From: an uncultured Mycoplasmatota bacterium
Lineage (GTDB): Bacteria; Bacillota_I; Bacilli_A; RF39; UBA660
Direction of reading: 5' to 3'
Length of the DNA stretch: 50,275 nt
NCBI GenBank assembly: GCA_946497955.1
Contig: CAMMMH010000009.1
Span: 1 to 50,275, forward strand
In this document: piece after piece, positions 42,548 through 50,275 of the stretch
Layout: the number at the start of each line of letters is the position of its first letter
Numbering within the stretch: position 1 is the first letter of the stretch
The notes under the pieces: model-generated
What the model was told of the DNA's origin: nothing
The model's database searches: none
Seen by the model: the letters and a program-made list of their open reading frames with translations, nothing else
Made by a program: the position numbers and the translations under genes

Positions 42548-43430
42548 TTTTAGTATCAACCTTTCTATTTTTCAATTTTCCTATTCCAATATGTATTTTT
42601 TCTCCATTTAATAGTAGTTTTTTAATTTCTTTTTGCAAGCTTGTATTTTCTTTTAAATTACAATAGTTATCGATTTGTTGTATATCAAAAACAAAGTTTA
42701 GAATATCTTTAATAGCATTTTCACCTTTATTTATATCAAATAGCTTTTGAAATTTTAGAATGTTTGAATTACTATCTAATATTTTTGTTAACTCTTTACT
42801 TAATAACCATGATTCACAATAATATTTGCAGTTTTCTTTTTTAAAATATTTCTTTATTTCTTTTTTAGAATTTTTTATAGAATTAATTACTTTATCATAA
42901 TATAACTTATCTCCTTTTGGGATATGTATTTTAATATAAACCTCTTCTTTATTATTGTAATATTCATATTGTAAGCGTCCTACTTCTATTAACTTTATAT
43001 TAATAAAATAAATTCCCCATAATACTTGTGATAATCTAATACCATCTAGTTGCCTATCATAAATATCATTTAATAAGCATTCTTTAACTCTTTTCTTATG
43101 GATAACACTTTGATAGTTGTCAAATCTATATTTTTGCATATTTTCTTGATGTTTTTTAAAACCAGATAAAAGTAATATATTATGAATAAACTTATTATAT
43201 GTTTTACCCAAAAATTCACTTAAATTATCTTTTTTCCATAATTGTTCCAGTTGATTATTTTCACAATTGTACAATAATTCAATTATATAATTTATCTTAT
43301 TTTTTAAAATATTATTATTACTAATATCAACTAAACACTTATAACATTTATCTTTATAATCATCTAAATTTATATTATAAAAATCTAAAGCTTCTTTTAT
43401 TTCCTTTCTTGTTATTAATAATGTTTTCAT
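42531..43430 (-). CDS. Acyltransferase-like protein (GNAT_C type)
   Basis: 299 residues. The second half has 'LWGIYFINIKLIEVGRLQYEYY', 'VYIKIHIPKGDKLYYDKVINSIKNSKKEI' and 'CESWLLSKELTKILDSNSNILKFQKLFDI', the pattern of the paired NAT_N/GNAT_C acyltransferase-domain proteins of Bacillota; the activity of these is not settled. The first half is helical with several Cys and Lys. Start 7 nt after the fusion gene. Second gene of the operon. Confidence 0.72.
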   Translation of the reverse strand: MKTLLITRKEIKEALDFYNINLDDYKDKCYKCLVDISNNNILKNKINYIIELLYNCENNQLEQLWKKDNLSEFLGKTYNKFIHNILLLSGFKKHQENMQKYRFDNYQSVIHKKRVKECLLNDIYDRQLDGIRLSQVLWGIYFINIKLIEVGRLQYEYYNNKEEVYIKIHIPKGDKLYYDKVINSIKNSKKEIKKYFKKENCKYYCESWLLSKELTKILDSNSNILKFQKLFDINKGENAIKDILNFVFDIQQIDNYCNLKENTSLQKEIKKLLLNGEKIHIGIGKLKNRKVDTKNEIDK

Positions 43431-43436
43431 CTGTAC

Positions 43437-44861
43437 TCATTCCTTTATTAATTTATTAAATAAATCTTTATAAATACTTTTATCATCTAAATGATTAACT
43501 ATAGTTATCAAATGCCTATCAGTTGTCTTTATATAAGAAGTATCATTGCTTATTAAAGGGCAACTTACTTTACTTTCTTTAAACCATTCTTTATTAATAA
43601 GATATGCTACTGCACTTATATCCCAAATAACTCTTCTTGTTTTAGTACCATGATAACCATCTTTATGAAATCTTTTAATTAAATAATTACATAATTCGTT
43701 TTTATCTTTTAAATAATGTTCTAACTCATAAATGGATGTAACAAGATTAGATGCAACATTTTCACAAGGAATAATAGTTAATTTAACTTTAGAATCAAAT
43801 ACTATTCTAATAGCTTCAACATCTTGTTTGAAATTAAACTCTAAATTATTATCTTGTAAAAAACTATTTCCCCCTAGCCAAATTACTTCTATTCTATTAA
43901 TTATTTTAGGATTATATTTAATAGCAAGAGCAACATTAGTTAATGCCCCTATAGCTAATATGTAAGTCTTTTTATTTTTTAAAGCAATCTCTATTATTTT
44001 CTTAACGGCAGAGTTTTCTTCTTGATAACCTTTACTAATATAATTAGTTGAACCATTAAATACTCTATTGTTTGTAATGAAATTTAACATATTAGAAATA
44101 TTATTTACTTCACTATAGCTTAACTTTTGACTATCTTTAACATTTACTTTATTTTTAAGAGAAAATGGTGCAATAGTAATAGCATTTATTTTAAATCTAT
44201 CTTGAGACTTTAATAAATATGCTAAAGCAAACTGATCATCACATTCATTATAAGTATCAGTATCCAATATAACATTAAGTCTTGTATCTTTATAAGTAAT
44301 AATAAAATTATAAATTTCTTCCCAATTGTGAACTCTTGTAATAGGTACACTTCTATTGCAAGGCTTATCCATTAAAAGAGTTGTTATACCATTATCAAGA
44401 CAAGATTTACATATTTTACTAGAGTCATCTATCATAATATCTATACTATTTTTGGTACAAACTTTAGCCTTAGAACTTTTATCTCTACCATCAGTAAATA
44501 TAAGTTCATCATAATAAATATTATAATCATTTAACCATTCTTTAGTCATTTCTACTGGATTAGAATATTCTTCATTATCTCTACCAGTAATAATGCAAAT
44601 AAAATGTCCATCACTCTTTAATTTATCTATATACTCTTTAGATCCATCTATAGGAGTTAAACTTTTAGCAATTCTTTCTACATTAGGATAATAAAAATTA
44701 TTAATTTCTTCTTTAGTCCAGTCAAACATTCCCTCTGTAATATAAAGATTTTCATCAACAATACCTGTATTCCTTAAATCTTTATCATGTATTAAAAACT
44801 CTTTCTCCAAAACTTCATCAAAATTAGATATTACATTATCTATATCAATTCCAATTCTCAT
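43437..44861 (-). CDS. Fusion of HAD nucleotidase-like and nucleoside hydrolase domains
   Basis: 474 residues. Residues 1-185 are a complete NT5C-like HAD domain: 'GIDIDNVIS' (Asp6, Asp8), 'IITGRDNEEY', Lys in the 130s and 'IMIDDSSK'. Residues 195-474 are a nucleoside hydrolase of the 'DTDTYNECDDQFALAYLL' subgroup (Asp200, Asp202, Asp208, Asp209 as calcium ligands), with 'AIGALTNVALAIK', 'EFNFKQDVEAIRIVF' and a late 'WDISAVAYL'. Both active sites look intact. In one chain this could turn a nucleotide into base and sugar by dephosphorylation then hydrolysis. The order and exact substrates are inferred. First gene of a five-gene operon. Confidence 0.85.
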   Translation of the reverse strand: MRIGIDIDNVISNFDEVLEKEFLIHDKDLRNTGIVDENLYITEGMFDWTKEEINNFYYPNVERIAKSLTPIDGSKEYIDKLKSDGHFICIITGRDNEEYSNPVEMTKEWLNDYNIYYDELIFTDGRDKSSKAKVCTKNSIDIMIDDSSKICKSCLDNGITTLLMDKPCNRSVPITRVHNWEEIYNFIITYKDTRLNVILDTDTYNECDDQFALAYLLKSQDRFKINAITIAPFSLKNKVNVKDSQKLSYSEVNNISNMLNFITNNRVFNGSTNYISKGYQEENSAVKKIIEIALKNKKTYILAIGALTNVALAIKYNPKIINRIEVIWLGGNSFLQDNNLEFNFKQDVEAIRIVFDSKVKLTIIPCENVASNLVTSIYELEHYLKDKNELCNYLIKRFHKDGYHGTKTRRVIWDISAVAYLINKEWFKESKVSCPLISNDTSYIKTTDRHLITIVNHLDDKSIYKDLFNKLIKE

Positions 44862-44999
44862 AATATCACTACTTCCCTACTTTACATTTCAATTAAAGCA
44901 ATATATTTATTTTCAATAACTATATTATATCTTTAATGTATTGCTGTTTCAAGTAATATTATGTTAGAATAATTATCAAGAAATTTAAGGAGGTCAATT

Positions 45000-45830
45000 A
45001 TGATAAGTATTGCAACTGCTAATATTGATAAAGTTAATACTAAAGAAGAACTGTTACAATTATTAAAAGATTATAAAATTATTCTTAATAATCAAGTTAT
45101 TGATTATTTAGAGTCTTTAATTAATCTAGATTTTTCTGTTATAAGAGAAAATATTGATAATAAAAGTAAAAAAGCTCTTTCAGAACTTGAAATATACAAA
45201 AGGATAGCAATTTATAATATTTATAATAGAACGATTAATCTATTTACTCAAAGTAATATGCCATTAATAATTACTGGTAATAATGAGGGATTTGAAAGTT
45301 TAAGTATCTCTGTACCAATAGAAGATAGAAATATTAAAATATTCGATTTTAAATATAGTGAACAAAAAAGTCTAAACTATAAAATACCTGATGAATATAA
45401 AACAATGAAAATTGGAAGTATTAACTTATATCAAAAAATAGAAAATAAAGAATTAAGAATACAAGAATTAAAAAGAATAATAGAGAAAATAGAAATGTTA
45501 TATGGAGCTCAAAACCCTTACCAATATTCCCCTAAAAAAGTTGGAGAATCTTATGTTAAGTGGAAAATAGAACGTCAAAAAGAAATAGAAAAATATCAAA
45601 AGATGCTTGATAAAATAGACAGTCACAATGAATTAACTGAAATTGATATTAAAGAAATCGAAATAATGAATAAAGCACATGATTTATTATTAGAAGATTT
45701 TGGATTAACAGATAATAGTTTTGAAGATGATATTTCTATATCTTCTAAGCAATCAAAAAACAATCTTAAAAAAATTCTTGTAAAAAGGCAACCAAATATC
45801 ACTATCACAAATAATATTGAATATATTTAA
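45000..45830 (+). CDS. Hypothetical protein (276 aa)
   Basis: Not recognised. Charged and mainly helical, with a probable coiled coil around residues 140-215 (IENKELRIQELKRIIEKIEML, WKIERQKEIEKYQKMLDKI) and a short beta region (80-120). Basic C-terminus. Good RBS AAGGAGG. It is divergent from the fusion gene operon, with about 140 nt between them. Confidence 0.6.
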   Translation: MISIATANIDKVNTKEELLQLLKDYKIILNNQVIDYLESLINLDFSVIRENIDNKSKKALSELEIYKRIAIYNIYNRTINLFTQSNMPLIITGNNEGFESLSISVPIEDRNIKIFDFKYSEQKSLNYKIPDEYKTMKIGSINLYQKIENKELRIQELKRIIEKIEMLYGAQNPYQYSPKKVGESYVKWKIERQKEIEKYQKMLDKIDSHNELTEIDIKEIEIMNKAHDLLLEDFGLTDNSFEDDISISSKQSKNNLKKILVKRQPNITITNNIEYI

Positions 45831-45869
45831 AAGAACGAATAAATAAAAATATTAATTCGTTCTTTTTTA
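45830..45869 (+). terminator. Terminator of the 276-residue gene
   Basis: AAAGAACGAAT / ATTCGTTCTTT with T run. Confidence 0.8.
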
Positions 45870-45879
45870 TAAATGTAAT

Positions 45880-46485
45880 TTACTTCAATACTTTCTGTTT
45901 AACTATAATATCAGGATTTAAATAATTAAGCACATCTTTATTATAAACATCAATTTTAGACCAATTACTATGAGTCATATTAACATAATTTAATTGATTT
46001 TCCTCTAATTTAAGCCTCAATTCACTTTTACAAAAAGTTATACCAGACACTGATGTACCATAGCTTGTAATTGTAATATTACTACCATAAACTCTATCAC
46101 GTAAAGTTCTAATACCATAGGTGTATATCATAGTTGGAGGATTAAATAGTTCATCAAAAACACGATAATAATATGGAAAATCTTTCTTTTTCTCATTGAA
46201 ATAAGAATAACAAGTACTTAAAGCTAAATTTCCCTCTTTAACATATTCAAGTAATTCTTTAGTTTTTCTTAATATTGTCCTCTTTTTCAAAGCATCTGGA
46301 TATATCTCTAACATTAAATTTAGTTGTTCTAAAAGTCTATTTAATTCTTCTCTATATCCATCTTCTTTATCTTTATCTATACAAGATGAAGATTTCCTAG
46401 GATCTTGAATAATTTTAGGTATATTTTCATACATATCTATAATTCTATTTTCTTTTTCTGCTAAATTAGTTATCCTATCAACCAT
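45880..46485 (-). CDS. Hypothetical protein (about 201 aa)
   Basis: The ATG at 46485 follows AAAGGAAG; the track's start, sixteen codons earlier, is less likely. Helical, charged N-terminal part (residues 1-100), then a mixed region 'MIYTYGIRTLRDRVYGSNITITSYGTSVSGITF'. Soluble, no recognised domain. Confidence 0.55.
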   Translation of the reverse strand: MVDRITNLAEKENRIIDMYENIPKIIQDPRKSSSCIDKDKEDGYREELNRLLEQLNLMLEIYPDALKKRTILRKTKELLEYVKEGNLALSTCYSYFNEKKKDFPYYYRVFDELFNPPTMIYTYGIRTLRDRVYGSNITITSYGTSVSGITFCKSELRLKLEENQLNYVNMTHSNWSKIDVYNKDVLNYLNPDIIVKQKVLK

Positions 46486-46545
46486 ATAATTCTTCCTTTC
46501 TTTGTATGCCATATTATAATTAAAAACAGGCAAAAAGTCAAATAT

Positions 46546-47388
46546 TTAATTTAATATTATTTTCTTTCTAGCATTAGATTTATTGTTATCAAGTACCAAA
46601 GGCTTATTTCTAGTATCTTCCATAAAATCATCAAAAGTATGATTTAAAAAATAAGTAATTGGTAAATTAGTATGAGCAAAAGTACTTGTCTCCTTATGCT
46701 TTTCATCTCTTAATTCTTCTACCTTTGATAAATATTTATCACGTAACCCTCTATTATTTATTTCTTTTAATACATTATTCATAATATTACATTTAAAATC
46801 AATCAATGAATGTAAAAACTCTCCAATAGTTAAACTTGATTCATTTAATATTTTTATTAAATCATTATATGTATCAGGATAAAGAGTTTCCCACTCATTT
46901 GGAAATTGGAAATCATTACAATATAGGAAATATAATAAAGACTGTAATTCTGTATAAATATAAGTTAATTTATCAATGCCTTTTATATTATTCTCATAAT
47001 TAGGATTTTCACACATAACAGAAACATCATTATATTTTTCTTTAATACCTTCCACAAGCATAGGATATATCAAATTATCCATTGGAATAGAAACGAAAAC
47101 ATCTGCATTTAATTTCTTTTTAAACATCATATCATGACCTTTTGAAAATAAGAACACTTCTTGTAATGATATAAAAATACTTTCTATTTTTGACTCGCTA
47201 ACACTTTGTTTTTTTAGTTCATTAATCATATAAGTAAAATTGTCATCATAACTTAAACCATTAGTAAGGAATCCAAGTTTGTCGCTACTAAAATATTGTC
47301 TTTCAAGCTCAATATTTTTATCTCTGATAAATAATACCCTCTCATCATATATTCTTTTTATTGTTTCTTCTATAGATATATTTTCCAT
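46546..47388 (-). CDS. Hypothetical protein (280 aa)
   Basis: ATG at 47388 preferred (GAGGAAT upstream). Soluble, predominantly helical, with aromatic-rich segments (LSYDDNFTYMINELKKQ, LTYIYTELQSLLYFLYCNDFQFPNEW). No motif I can name. It ends about 60 nt before the 201-residue gene on the same strand, so they may be co-transcribed. Confidence 0.55.
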   Translation of the reverse strand: MENISIEETIKRIYDERVLFIRDKNIELERQYFSSDKLGFLTNGLSYDDNFTYMINELKKQSVSESKIESIFISLQEVFLFSKGHDMMFKKKLNADVFVSIPMDNLIYPMLVEGIKEKYNDVSVMCENPNYENNIKGIDKLTYIYTELQSLLYFLYCNDFQFPNEWETLYPDTYNDLIKILNESSLTIGEFLHSLIDFKCNIMNNVLKEINNRGLRDKYLSKVEELRDEKHKETSTFAHTNLPITYFLNHTFDDFMEDTRNKPLVLDNNKSNARKKIILN

Positions 47389-47499
47389 AAACATTCCTCT
47401 TCTCTTATTAGTTATAATAAGAGAAGGCATATAAAAAGTCGAGCCTCAATAACTTTATTAAAAACTAACCATAATAATATTTTAAGTAAAGTTGAGTAT

Positions 47500-47527
47500 A
47501 AAAAAACTTATCTAAATTTTTGATAAG
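47500..47527 (-). terminator. Terminator of the 307-residue gene
   Basis: CTTATC-aaaaattta-GATAAG plus T7 on the minus strand. Confidence 0.75.
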
Positions 47528-47560
47528 CTTTTATTTATTAAACACTAGGGATATTGGTAA

Positions 47561-48484
47561 TTATCTTTTTGCTCCTTTTCCCTCGTTTTCATAATCATCA
47601 TCAAAACTATCTTCATCATAATCATTATCATATGATCCCATAGACATTTCATCCATAATTCCACCACCTAATAATTCAATGACACTTCTAGCCTCTGCTT
47701 CTCCTTTTTTATCAATTAATTGTTTTAATAAAGCAGGACCTCCTAAAGCATTAATTACAGTTTTAGGATATGCTTGTACCCAGTCAGGTAATGAAGAAAT
47801 ATCTTGTTTTTCTGAAGAGTCAAATGAAAGTTCATCTTTTTTCTGCTCTTTTAAAAATAAACTTGCAGATTCAACTGTAGAAAACTTTTCTCTTAAATCA
47901 TCAAGTTTATCGCAATTTTCTTGTGATAATCTTTCTTCATCTCTCCATGCATATGAATTTATTCTATCTTTATCCAAAACTTCATACATAAAATTTTGAA
48001 CTACAGGCATTAATTCTTCATCATCTGCAAAAGTATTAGCAACTAATTGAACATAGCCATCTAGTGATGTAACATCTTTAGTTTCAGGTTCTCCACCATA
48101 TCTACTACTCATCTCTTGAAACAACATTTCAGGAATACCAATATCATCACTTTTATATCTTTCGCTTTCTTCATTGGTGTTTGTTAAAAAAATATTACCA
48201 TGTTGTTTAGATATATCTACTTCTTCATATTCTCCTTCACCATCAATTTCCATAGTTATAGAATCCCCATCTGACATATAAGATAATAGTTTACTCATAT
48301 CTTCATCAGCAGAATACCAACTTAAATTTCTAGTGCATGATAACTCTGCTGAGTTATCACTCATTTCACAATTATCAAAATCAAACCTTATTATGGAATT
48401 AGGAATAATCATTTTTGCTAATTTATGAAATTGTTTTGGATGTCCTCCTTTGTATTTTATTTGGAAATCTCCTCCCCAACTCAT
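47561..48484 (-). CDS. Acidic hypothetical protein (307 aa)
   Basis: Not recognised. Very acidic: the C-terminal 35 residues are nearly all Asp, Glu, Gly, Asn, Ser and Tyr (DNDYDEDSFDDDYENEG) and look disordered. The N-terminal 115 residues have alternating beta strands (FRFDFDNCEMSDNSAELSC-like pattern), and the middle is helical. Good RBS GAGGAGG. Isolated between a terminator and a divergent gene. Confidence 0.6.
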   Translation of the reverse strand: MSWGGDFQIKYKGGHPKQFHKLAKMIIPNSIIRFDFDNCEMSDNSAELSCTRNLSWYSADEDMSKLLSYMSDGDSITMEIDGEGEYEEVDISKQHGNIFLTNTNEESERYKSDDIGIPEMLFQEMSSRYGGEPETKDVTSLDGYVQLVANTFADDEELMPVVQNFMYEVLDKDRINSYAWRDEERLSQENCDKLDDLREKFSTVESASLFLKEQKKDELSFDSSEKQDISSLPDWVQAYPKTVINALGGPALLKQLIDKKGEAEARSVIELLGGGIMDEMSMGSYDNDYDEDSFDDDYENEGKGAKR

Positions 48485-48671
48485 ATTAATAACCTCCTCT
48501 ATATATTTTCTATATATAGAATACCATAGTAATTAAAAGGTTTTTGCTTTTTTTAGATAATTTTACATAAAACTTTACATATATAAATCATTTTAAATCT
48601 CTCAAATATATAGAAAACAACTTATTTTTATTATATAATTACAATATCAAAATTCATGGAGGGAGATAATT

Positions 48672-49247
48672 ATGAAAAATATTGCAATATTTGGAAGTTC
48701 TAGGTCAGGCAAATCTACTCTATCAAAAATGATATGTAAAAAATATCCCCAATATCATATTATTATTGGAGATGATATTAGACATGCTTTTCAAGTAGTT
48801 CTACCTAATAATCATATTAGTAATAAAGGTGGAAGTGGCATGAAAGATGACTTTCCTAATTTTCTTGCCTGTCTTTTTTATAAAAGTATAAAGAGAAATA
48901 AAGGTGTTTTTAACTATATTATAGATACTTGTAATATAACTCCACAGAAAGCTAAAGAACTTTTTGATAGAGATGATACTATATTACTATTTTTAGGAAC
49001 TCCTAAACAAACCATAAAACAACATTTTGACGAAGTAAGAAAATATGAAACAGATAGTGACTGGACTAGTAGAAGAACAGATGAAGAAATAATAGAGCAT
49101 TCTAAACATTCAATAGAAAAAAGTATAGAACAAGAAAAAGAATGTAAAAAATTAGGTATTTGGTATGTTGATACGTCATTTAATAGAAATGAAGTATTAA
49201 ATGAAACTCTTAAAAAACTAGATAAAATTATTTTAGAAGATAATTAA
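48672..49247 (+). CDS. P-loop kinase-like protein
   Basis: 191 residues. Walker A 'GSSRSGKST' (8-16), followed by 'HIIIGDDIRHAF' with the Asp-Asp used by adenylylate/shikimate-type kinases to position the substrate, 'YIIDTCN' as Walker B-like strand and an Arg-rich lid 'DWTSRRTDEEI'. The core is of the zeta-toxin/nucleotide kinase superfamily; substrate unknown. Strong RBS GGAGGGAG. It overlaps the 3' end of the repeat protein gene by 4 nt. Confidence 0.78.
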   Translation: MKNIAIFGSSRSGKSTLSKMICKKYPQYHIIIGDDIRHAFQVVLPNNHISNKGGSGMKDDFPNFLACLFYKSIKRNKGVFNYIIDTCNITPQKAKELFDRDDTILLFLGTPKQTIKQHFDEVRKYETDSDWTSRRTDEEIIEHSKHSIEKSIEQEKECKKLGIWYVDTSFNRNEVLNETLKKLDKIILEDN

Positions 49248-50275
49248 TTATTTTCCTTTATTAACTTTTTTATTCTTTCTACATTTTTAGGATTATCTTC
49301 TAAATTATTCATTAATACTAAAAACTCTTCTTTAGAAAGTATAGATTTAGATAAATCAATTAAATCATCTGATGAATTTACATCTGAAAAAGGACATATA
49401 ATAGAATTAAATATTGCTACTACCAGATTTCGATTCTCTTCTGTAACTATTAATCTTATAACTTCTTTATAGTTTTCTTTTGCTAAAACATCTTTATTTG
49501 TTGCTACATAATACCCATATTTAGTTTGATATAATTCATTTGCATTCGTTATTAAACTTATGATGTCTATATAATCTTTTTTTTCTAGCACATCCTCATT
49601 TATTGCTACTGAAGAACCATTTGATGCTTGATATAATTTTTTCGCATTTATTATTAAACTTATAATTTCTCTATAATCTTCTTTTGCTAAAACATTTTTG
49701 TTTATTGCTACTTCGTATCCATATAGTGCATGATAATCCTCTTTTGTACTTGTTATTAAACTTATGATGTCTATATAATCTTCTTTTGCTAAGACATTTT
49801 TATTTATCGCTACTTCGTACCCGTATAAGGCATGATATGATTCATTTGCATTCGTTATTAGGCTTATAATTTCTCTATAATCTTCTTTTACTAGTACATC
49901 TTCATTTGTTGCTACCAAAGAGCCATATTCAGCTTGATATGGTCCTTTTGAAGTTATTATTAAACTTATGATGTCTTTATAACCCTCTTTTGCTAAAACT
50001 TTTTTATTTGTTGCCACTAAAGAACCATACAATGCCTGATACTCTTCTTTTGCAGTTGTTATCAAACTTATAATTTCTCTATAATCTTCTTTTGCTAAAA
50101 TATCTTTATTTGTTGCAACACAATATCCATATTTAGCTTGATAAGAACCTACTGCATTTGTTATTAAGTTTATAATTTCTTCACAATCTTCTTTTGCTAA
50201 AATATCTTTATTTGTTGCCGCTAAAGAACCATACAATGCCTGATACTCTTCTTTTGCAGTTGTTATCAAACTTAT
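49244..50275 (-). CDS. Protein with eight 34-residue tandem repeats (N-terminus off the window)
   Basis: The gene runs off the right edge; the start seen by the track is only the first usable codon. The visible 341 residues are eight copies of a 34-residue unit (consensus ISLITTAKEEYQALYGSLVA then TNKDVLAKEDYREI; 102 bp each in DNA), then a unique 71-residue C-terminal helical tail ending 'KKLIKENN'. Unit length suggests helical hairpin repeats of a solenoid. No signal peptide can be judged. Likely a binding or scaffold protein; copy number may vary by recombination. Confidence 0.8.
   Translation of the reverse strand: MSLITTAKEEYQALYGSLAATNKDILAKEDCEEIINLITNAVGSYQAKYGYCVATNKDILAKEDYREIISLITTAKEEYQALYGSLVATNKKVLAKEGYKDIISLIITSKGPYQAEYGSLVATNEDVLVKEDYREIISLITNANESYHALYGYEVAINKNVLAKEDYIDIISLITSTKEDYHALYGYEVAINKNVLAKEDYREIISLIINAKKLYQASNGSSVAINEDVLEKKDYIDIISLITNANELYQTKYGYYVATNKDVLAKENYKEVIRLIVTEENRNLVVAIFNSIICPFSDVNSSDDLIDLSKSILSKEEFLVLMNNLEDNPKNVERIKKLIKENN

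Overview
The window is very AT-rich DNA from a low-GC Bacillota, most likely an uncultured gut member of the Bacilli (RF39- or Erysipelotrichales-like). The basis is the tkt-sirA-yneF gene order known from Bacillus, encoded CCA on the tRNAs, a class B sortase, and use of TGA as a normal stop, which argues against Mycoplasma code 4. I cannot name the species from sequence alone.

Layout. 1-8.6 kb is mostly core: a PepC-like protein that lacks its catalytic cysteine, gltX, tRNA-Gln, a candidate type I toxin-antitoxin locus, three hypotheticals, and the transketolase-SirA-YneF operon. 8.7-10.1 kb holds tRNA-Thr with an alpha/beta-hydrolase gene inserted at its 3' end. 10.1-16.7 kb carries a cysteine synthase, a HAD phosphatase, hypotheticals, a cell-wall-anchored surface protein facing its own class B sortase, another surface protein and a GNAT acetyltransferase. 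16.7-17.8 kb is a second tRNA-associated insert (a broken WG-repeat gene) beside a tRNA-Arg 3' remnant. 17.8-23.0 kb is the integration and regulation arm of an integrative element: tyrosine integrase, excisionase-like protein, MazF-type toxin flanked by two small overlapping genes, a large structured RNA, and a sigma-like gene behind a roughly 360-nt attenuator-like leader.

23-50 kb is accessory: two tandem pairs of ABC half-exporters, each pair behind the same duplicated terminator-promoter unit, an MFS transporter, a small Ser/Thr-rich peptide gene with a perfect consensus promoter, a transglutaminase-like protein, a five-gene operon (HAD/nucleoside-hydrolase fusion, GNAT_C-type protein, HD hydrolase, Cof-type HAD, MATE transporter), two P-loop kinases, several unrecognised genes and the end of a protein with eight 34-residue repeats. 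The right att site of the element and a conjugation module are not visible, so the element may be decayed or may extend past the window.

The most unusual signals are: (1) two separate genes inserted after tRNA CCA ends, each insert ending in the same 17-bp motif exactly 10 nt before a second CACCA; (2) the structured RNA with a closing helix and two hairpins bearing identical self-complementary loops; (3) the multi-hairpin leader of the sigma-like gene; (4) the HAD/nucleoside-hydrolase fusion and its operon; (5) the type I toxin-antitoxin candidate; (6) the PepC pseudoenzyme.
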